10,233 bases of DNA, from NCBI GenBank assembly GCA_025464125.1, contig JAODLU010000294.1:1-10233 (forward strand). Direction: 5' to 3'. Of this stretch, positions 6,760 to 10,233 are shown in pieces. The DNA is from Microbacteriaceae bacterium (GTDB taxonomy: Bacteria; Actinomycetota; Actinomycetes; Actinomycetales; Microbacteriaceae). Made by a program: the position numbers and the translations under genes. Position 1 is the first letter of the stretch; each line of letters opens with the position of its first letter. The notes beneath the pieces are model-generated. The model made no database searches. It saw nothing but the letters and a program-made list of their open reading frames with translations, and was not told where the DNA came from.

Positions 6760-8193
6760 TCACAGGTTATTGCCCGTATTGGTAGACGGGAGCGCAGGCA
6801 GCAGCACTGTGACCGTCAGGCCCGGCGCCCCGGGCAGCCCCGGTTGGTCATCGACGGCGTTGGCTAGCATGACAGTGCCGCCAGCCGCGGTGACTATGGC
6901 GTGCACGATCGCCAGCCCCAGACCCGCGCCGCCTGTGCCGTGCGCTCGAGCCGTGTCAGGTCGGGAGAACCGGTCGAAAGCGTTCTGGATGAACTCCGGG
7001 GGCATGCCAGGCCCGGAATCGGCGACGACGAGGTGAAGCCCGTTTCCACTCGCATCGAATGCCACCCTGACCCAGCCGCCATCCTCCACGGCTGCAACAG
7101 CGTTACTGGCAAGGTTGCCGACGAGCCTGCCGAAGGTTTCGGCCGGGATGCCATAGTTCAGGTCAGCGGGCAGCCCTGGTTCGGAGCTCGCGGCGATCTC
7201 GAAGTCGAGGGTTATGCTGCGCGGTGCCGCAATCAGCCGCACCCTGTCGACGGTGGCCGCCAGTTCGTCAGCCAGGTCGTCAGCAGTGGATGCCGCGTGC
7301 CGCCCGACTGCGGGCTGCTCCAGTTGCGACAGCTCGAGCATTCCCGTCGCAAGGGCGGAGATGCGGGCCACGGATCGCTCGGCCGCCTCTATCTGCTGCT
7401 CGAGTGCCACGGCATCCCCGCTGCTGAGATGGGCGAGTTCCAGCTGCGTGCGCAGGATCGCGAGCGGTGTGCGCAGTTCGTGGCTGGCGTCAGAGACCAG
7501 CTGGCGCTCCCTGTCTACTGACTGGCGAACCTCGACGATGAATTCGTTGAGTGTGATCGCGAGTGCGGAGATCTCGTCAGTCGCCGGGCCGACCGGGAGC
7601 GGTTTCGTCGAACCTTCGGCGACGAGCGCTTCTGCCTGCCGTCGCATGCGAGTGACCGGTCGAAGGGCTGCGCCGGTGAGAAGCCATGACGCGATACCGA
7701 AGCCTGCAACGAGCAGCACGGCGGCCACGACGAGCGCCTGGGTGATCCGGTCCAGGGAGAGGGCTGAGGAGTCCTGGTTCCTGGCCGTGACCACGTGCCA
7801 CTGGCCAGCTTCTGTCACGACCACCTGGTCGAGAACCCGGTACACGTCGTCGCCGGCCGCGATCGTGTGTGCGGTCTGGCCCGAGGTGATGATCTCGGTG
7901 ACCTTCGGCTGGAGCCTTATCGGCAGGTTCGTCTCAAGCACGAGCCCGACGGGATCGACAACTGCGACCAGCTGTCCGCGCCCCGGCTTGTTCATCGCCT
8001 TGTCAGAGCCGGCCGCGATCTCCGCGATATACGGAGTCGCATCGTGTTGCAGGAGCGTGGTGGTGGTTGAGGCCTGGATTCGCTCGACCTCAGCCCGGAA
8101 GCCGACAACCGCCACGGCTGACAGCACCGCAGCTATCAACAGGGTGCCGATCGTAATCCTCCACCTAATGCTGAGCCGGCGAAGTGCGTTCAC
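6760..8193 (-). CDS. Sensor histidine kinase of a two-component system
   Basis: The product is 477 residues. It is a membrane sensor with helices at about 13-33 and 153-174 that bound an extracytoplasmic sensing region of about 120 residues. A HAMP linker follows (about 175-226, ALRPVTRMRRQAEALV). The HisKA H-box is SDASHELRTPLA with phospho-accepting H238. The ATPase domain has the N-box NLASN (360-364), the G1 box DSGPG (392-396) and the G2 box GTGGAGLGL (419-427), so it looks catalytically complete. The start is GTG at 8193, overlapping the response regulator stop as GTGA. A longer frame to 8337 only reads the regulator gene out of frame. The sensed signal is unknown: the sensor region shows no recognisable domain, only hydrophobic and acidic stretches. 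Confidence 0.93.
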   Translation of the reverse strand: MNALRRLSIRWRITIGTLLIAAVLSAVAVVGFRAEVERIQASTTTTLLQHDATPYIAEIAAGSDKAMNKPGRGQLVAVVDPVGLVLETNLPIRLQPKVTEIITSGQTAHTIAAGDDVYRVLDQVVVTEAGQWHVVTARNQDSSALSLDRITQALVVAAVLLVAGFGIASWLLTGAALRPVTRMRRQAEALVAEGSTKPLPVGPATDEISALAITLNEFIVEVRQSVDRERQLVSDASHELRTPLAILRTQLELAHLSSGDAVALEQQIEAAERSVARISALATGMLELSQLEQPAVGRHAASTADDLADELAATVDRVRLIAAPRSITLDFEIAASSEPGLPADLNYGIPAETFGRLVGNLASNAVAAVEDGGWVRVAFDASGNGLHLVVADSGPGMPPEFIQNAFDRFSRPDTARAHGTGGAGLGLAIVHAIVTAAGGTVMLANAVDDQPGLPGAPGLTVTVLLPALPSTNTGNNL

Positions 8194-8870
8194 GTGACTG
8201 GCACCGCCTCCAGGAGGTAACCCTTGCCCCGCGACGTGACGATCCGGATGCCCGACTCGACCTGGTCCACCTTCCTGCGCAGGTAGCTCACGTACTGGTC
8301 GACGATGTTGGGGTCGATGTTCGCCGTTCCGCCCCACACTTCATCGAGGATCTCAGTGCGACTGACCAGGACACCGGTGCGGCTGGCGAGCAGTCGGAGC
8401 AGCGCGAACTCCCGAGGGCTCATCGCCACGCTGCGATCTCCGATCGTGGTCTTCATGGTGAGTGAGTCCAGGCGAAGGCGGCTCACGGTGATGGTGAGCT
8501 TTTCCGTGGCGATGTCCCGGCGCAGCAGTGCCCGCACCCGTGCGTTCAGTTCTGCGAAAGCGAACGGTTTGGTGAGGTAGTCGTCTGCACCCGAGTCGAG
8601 CCCGAATACACGGTCCTCCACGGCATCCCTGGCGGTGATCAGAAGGATGGGCATGGTCAGGCCGCGCTCCCGAATCCTGCGGCAGATTTCGAACCCGGAC
8701 ATGTGCGGCAACATCACGTCAACGGCAGCCAAGGAGAAATCTTCTGAGCCAATTGCGATGAGGGCCTCGACACCGTCCCGCACGACCGTGGTGTCGTAGC
8801 CCTCAGCAGCGAGCCCGCGATCGATAAGTCGCCCCATCTCCGGGTCGTCTTCGACAATCAGAATGCGCAT
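8190..8870 (-). CDS. OmpR/PhoB-type response regulator
   Basis: The product is 226 residues. The receiver domain (about 1-115) has the acidic pocket D8-D9, phospho-accepting D51 (AAVDVMLPHMSG), T79 and K101 (LTKPF). The C-terminal winged helix (about 130-222) has the OmpR-type signature SPREFALLRLLASRTGVLVSR and ends VDQYVSYLRRKVD...IVTSRGKGYLL. Its partner kinase follows with a GTGA overlap. The start at 8870 gives the canonical MRILIVEDD; the frame is open to 9242, but that part is antisense to the peroxidase gene. GGGAG lies about 11 bases upstream as a possible ribosome site. Targets are unknown; the adjacent divergent peroxidase and the downstream glycosyltransferase are candidates only by position. 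Confidence 0.95.
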   Translation of the reverse strand: MRILIVEDDPEMGRLIDRGLAAEGYDTTVVRDGVEALIAIGSEDFSLAAVDVMLPHMSGFEICRRIRERGLTMPILLITARDAVEDRVFGLDSGADDYLTKPFAFAELNARVRALLRRDIATEKLTITVSRLRLDSLTMKTTIGDRSVAMSPREFALLRLLASRTGVLVSRTEILDEVWGGTANIDPNIVDQYVSYLRRKVDQVESGIRIVTSRGKGYLLEAVPVT

Positions 8871-8927
8871 GGCTGAATGCTCCCACGTGCCGCCTAGAAG
8901 TTGTCGCGACGCACATAGGCTGATGTC
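8871..8927. promoter_or_regulatory. Divergent promoter region, response regulator / glutathione peroxidase
   Basis: Fifty-seven bases separate two divergent starts. On the plus strand TAGGCT (8916-8921) fits the actinobacterial -10 pattern TANNNT and ends 6 bases before the peroxidase ATG, and there is no Shine-Dalgarno sequence, suggesting a leaderless mRNA. GTCGCGAC (8903-8910), an 8-base palindrome, lies just upstream of it and could be an operator. No convincing -35 was seen for either direction. Confidence 0.4.
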
Positions 8928-9422
8928 ATGACCTCCTTCCCATACGCCACACCGGTCGAGACCGCGTCTGGCGAACAGACCACGCTTGAGGACTACCAGG
9001 GCAAGGCCCTTCTCGTCGTCAATGTCGCATCCCTCTGCGGCCTGACGCCCCAGTACGAGCAGCTGCAGGAACTGCAACGCACCTACGGTGACCGCGGCCT
9101 GCAGGTGCTGGGTTTTCCGTGCAACCAGTTCGCCGGCCAGGAGCCAGGAACGAGTGAGGAGATCGCCGCATTCTGTGCCGCAAACTACGGCGTCACGTTC
9201 CCTGTGCTTGCCAAGATCGAGGTGAATGGCGAGGGGCGCCATCCGCTCTACGAAGCTTTGACTACCGCCCAGGACGCCACGGGCGAGGCCGGCGATGTGC
9301 AGTGGAACTTCGAGAAGTTCCTGGTGGCACCCGACGGTTCGGTAGCCGGGCGATTCCGCCCAAAGACGCTGCCGGATGACGCGGCTGTCATCGAAGCGCT
9401 CGAGGCAGTCCTTCCGGCGTAG
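8928..9422 (+). CDS. Glutathione peroxidase family thiol peroxidase
   Basis: The product has 164 residues, a cytosolic size with no signal peptide. It reduces hydrogen peroxide and organic hydroperoxides. NVASLCGLTPQY holds the peroxidatic cysteine C37 (cysteine, not selenocysteine). GFPCNQFAGQEPG holds the conserved glutamine Q71, and VQWNFEKFLV the tryptophan and asparagine (W126, N127), completing the catalytic tetrad. C65 and C83 are further conserved cysteines; C83 (AAFCAANYGVTFPV) sits in the usual bacterial position. Bacterial members generally use thioredoxin or other low-molecular thiols in place of glutathione, so the family name should not be read as the substrate. Actinobacteria mostly have mycothiol. 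The gene stands alone between the divergent regulator and the SRPBCC gene and is probably leaderless. Confidence 0.95.
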   Translation: MTSFPYATPVETASGEQTTLEDYQGKALLVVNVASLCGLTPQYEQLQELQRTYGDRGLQVLGFPCNQFAGQEPGTSEEIAAFCAANYGVTFPVLAKIEVNGEGRHPLYEALTTAQDATGEAGDVQWNFEKFLVAPDGSVAGRFRPKTLPDDAAVIEALEAVLPA

Positions 9423-9470
9423 CCCGGTCTGGTCCCGCCAGCTACACCTTTCTTACAGTCTCCTGAATGG

Positions 9471-9497
9471 GGTTTATTTCCCGTTCCCGGCTCGTAC
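9471..9497 (+). promoter_or_regulatory. Possible stress-sigma promoter of the SRPBCC gene
   Basis: In the 109-base gap after the peroxidase gene, GGTTT (9471-9475) is followed by 16 bases and TCGTAC (9492-9497). This resembles the mycobacterial SigF pattern GGWWT-N16/17-GGGTAY, with a perfect -35 and a 4-of-6 -10. The match is weak and was found by eye. TACCGT (9495-9500) could instead be a SigA-type -10. Confidence 0.3.
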
Positions 9498-9531
9498 CGT
9501 GTGCACAAATACGAGCTACAAGGAGCACATC

Positions 9532-9987
9532 ATGTCGCAGGTAATCGAAACAGTGGATGTCGACGTTCCGGTCCGCACCGCATACAACCAGTGGACCCAG
9601 TTCGAGTCGTTTCCGCACTTCCTCAGTTTTGTGGAATCCATCCGCCAGACTGACGACACTCACACCCATTGGGACGTAAAGATCGCTGGCGTCGAGCGCG
9701 AGTTCGATGCTGAGATCACCGAGCCGAGGCCCGATGAGCGAGTCGCCTGGAACAGCGTTTCCGGCGACGTGAACCACGCTGGCGTTGTCACTTTCCACAA
9801 GTTGAGCGACGACAGCAGCCGGGTCACCGTCCAGATTGACTGGGAGCCTGCAGGCGTCGTCGAGAAGGCGGGCGCCATCCTCGGTATCGACAACGCGAGC
9901 ATCAAGTCCGACCTGAAGAACTTCAAGAAGTTCATCGAAGAGCAGGGCGCCGAGACGAGCGCCTGGCGGGGCGAGGTCAGCAACTAG
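9532..9987 (+). CDS. SRPBCC-fold protein (polyketide cyclase/dehydrase-like)
   Basis: The product has 151 residues and is probably soluble. The start MSQVIETVDVDVPVRTAYNQWTQFESFPHF is the typical opening of START/Bet v1-like SRPBCC proteins of the polyketide cyclase/dehydrase family. Later VKIAGVEREFDAEITEPRPDERVAW, GVVTFHKLSDDSSRVTVQIDWEP and the C-terminal helix KSDLKNFKKFIEEQG fit the same fold. The fold makes a hydrophobic cavity for a lipid or other small ligand; the ligand and any enzymatic activity are unknown. The start is set by a good ribosome site AAGGAG (9520-9525), 6 bases from the ATG; a longer frame back to 9376 runs through the peroxidase gene. A strong hairpin follows the gene. 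Confidence 0.88.
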   Translation: MSQVIETVDVDVPVRTAYNQWTQFESFPHFLSFVESIRQTDDTHTHWDVKIAGVEREFDAEITEPRPDERVAWNSVSGDVNHAGVVTFHKLSDDSSRVTVQIDWEPAGVVEKAGAILGIDNASIKSDLKNFKKFIEEQGAETSAWRGEVSN

Positions 9988-9997
9988 CACTCCAGCT

Positions 9998-10028
9998 GCG
10001 GCATGGCCGGCACTTCCGGTCATGCCGC
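9998..10028 (+). terminator. Stem-loop terminator candidate after the SRPBCC gene
   Basis: GCGGCATGGCCGG (9998-10010), a 5-base loop CACTT and CCGGTCATGCCGC (10016-10028) form a 13-pair stem with a single G-T pair, beginning 10 bases after the stop codon. There is no U-tract after it, which is common for actinobacterial terminators, so it could also be an mRNA-stabilising hairpin. Confidence 0.7.
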
Positions 10029-10096
10029 GCGCGGAGGCGAGCGCAGCCTGGCTACCGCGTTTCGCCGCGTTTACCCAACCAATACGGAGGCGTGAG

Positions 10097-10233
10097 ATGA
10101 CTGTGAAATTGAATAAAAGCGCGCTCGAACATGCCCGCTCCCTGGTGAACGCAGGTAAGGCAGTCCACGACGAACGCGACGCATGGAGCGAAGATGCACC
10201 AGGTGCCGACGAAGAGAACGCGTTCATCGAGAA
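10097..10233 (+). CDS. Conserved uncharacterised protein, 5' part, runs off the window
   Basis: The first 45 codons are visible. The ribosome site CGGAGG (10085-10090) lies 6 bases before the ATG. The product begins MTVKLNKSALEHARSLV, then GKAVHDERDAWSEDAP and GADEENAFIE. This is a charged, helical N-terminus that I recognise as a small, widely conserved bacterial protein of unknown function; its homologues usually continue with a GKWHLGVD-like segment. The end of the gene is outside the window. It may have its own promoter, because the hairpin at 9998-10028 separates it from the SRPBCC gene. The gap holds CCGCGTTT twice (10055-10062 and 10065-10072), exactly 10 bases apart, but no clear promoter. 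Confidence 0.8.
   Translation, partial: MTVKLNKSALEHARSLVNAGKAVHDERDAWSEDAPGADEENAFIE

Noticed and set aside
8194..8337. Longer sensor kinase start at 8337
   Set aside because: The extra 48 residues are Pro/Gly/Arg-rich and read the end of the response regulator gene out of frame; the GTG at 8193 overlaps the regulator stop in the usual way.
8871..9242. Longer response regulator frame
   Set aside because: The extension is antisense to the glutathione peroxidase gene, and the canonical receiver start MRILIVEDD begins at 8870.
9376..9531. Longer SRPBCC frame beginning inside the peroxidase gene
   Set aside because: AAGGAG at ideal spacing and the family-like N-terminus both indicate the ATG at 9532.

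Overview
The window is GC-rich, coding-dense DNA from an actinobacterium. The evidence is the imuA'-imuB-dnaE2 SOS mutagenesis operon behind an actinobacterial LexA box, four-base gene overlaps of the ATGA/GTGA type, a GTG start, and starts that look leaderless. Protein style suggests Micrococcales, perhaps Microbacteriaceae, but that is an inference.

Layout. Positions 1-561 hold an imperfect inverted repeat made of two different copies of the same piece of dnaE2, about 81% identical by hand alignment. The left arm reads on the plus strand and the right arm on the minus strand; they meet at a CTGCAG palindrome near 317-322. From the right arm, the 5' half of dnaE2 reads back to 2056, followed upstream by imuB (2093-3637) and imuA' (3634-4449). 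The three form a minus-strand operon with a LexA operator at 4457-4478. Upstream lie gtrA (4528-5037) and a family-39-like membrane glycosyltransferase (5034-6626), overlapping by ATGA, and then a two-component system: a sensor kinase (6760-8193) and an OmpR-type response regulator (8190-8870). All of these are on the minus strand. A 57-base divergent gap leads to plus-strand genes: a glutathione peroxidase (8928-9422), an SRPBCC-fold protein (9532-9987) and the start of a conserved uncharacterised gene (from 10097) that runs off the window.

How the genes work together. ImuA', ImuB and DnaE2 are the known damage-induced translesion synthesis mutasome: DnaE2 polymerises, ImuB links it to the sliding clamp, and ImuA' is an accessory factor. 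The glycosyltransferase and GtrA pair probably modifies a cell-surface glycan using lipid-linked sugars. The two-component system has no signal that can be read from sequence. No classical mobile element, CRISPR array, tRNA or rRNA was seen.

The most notable point is the fold-back at the left edge. The dnaE2 gene attached to the operon breaks off just before its third catalytic aspartate, and a divergent dnaE2 segment in the opposite orientation follows. This is either an assembly or library chimera of two related genomes or a real inversion between two dnaE2 copies; the sequence alone cannot decide. Other points of interest are a LexA box placed between a perfect -35 and a -10 in front of a probably leaderless imuA', and a 15-bp in-frame tandem repeat at the start of imuA'.
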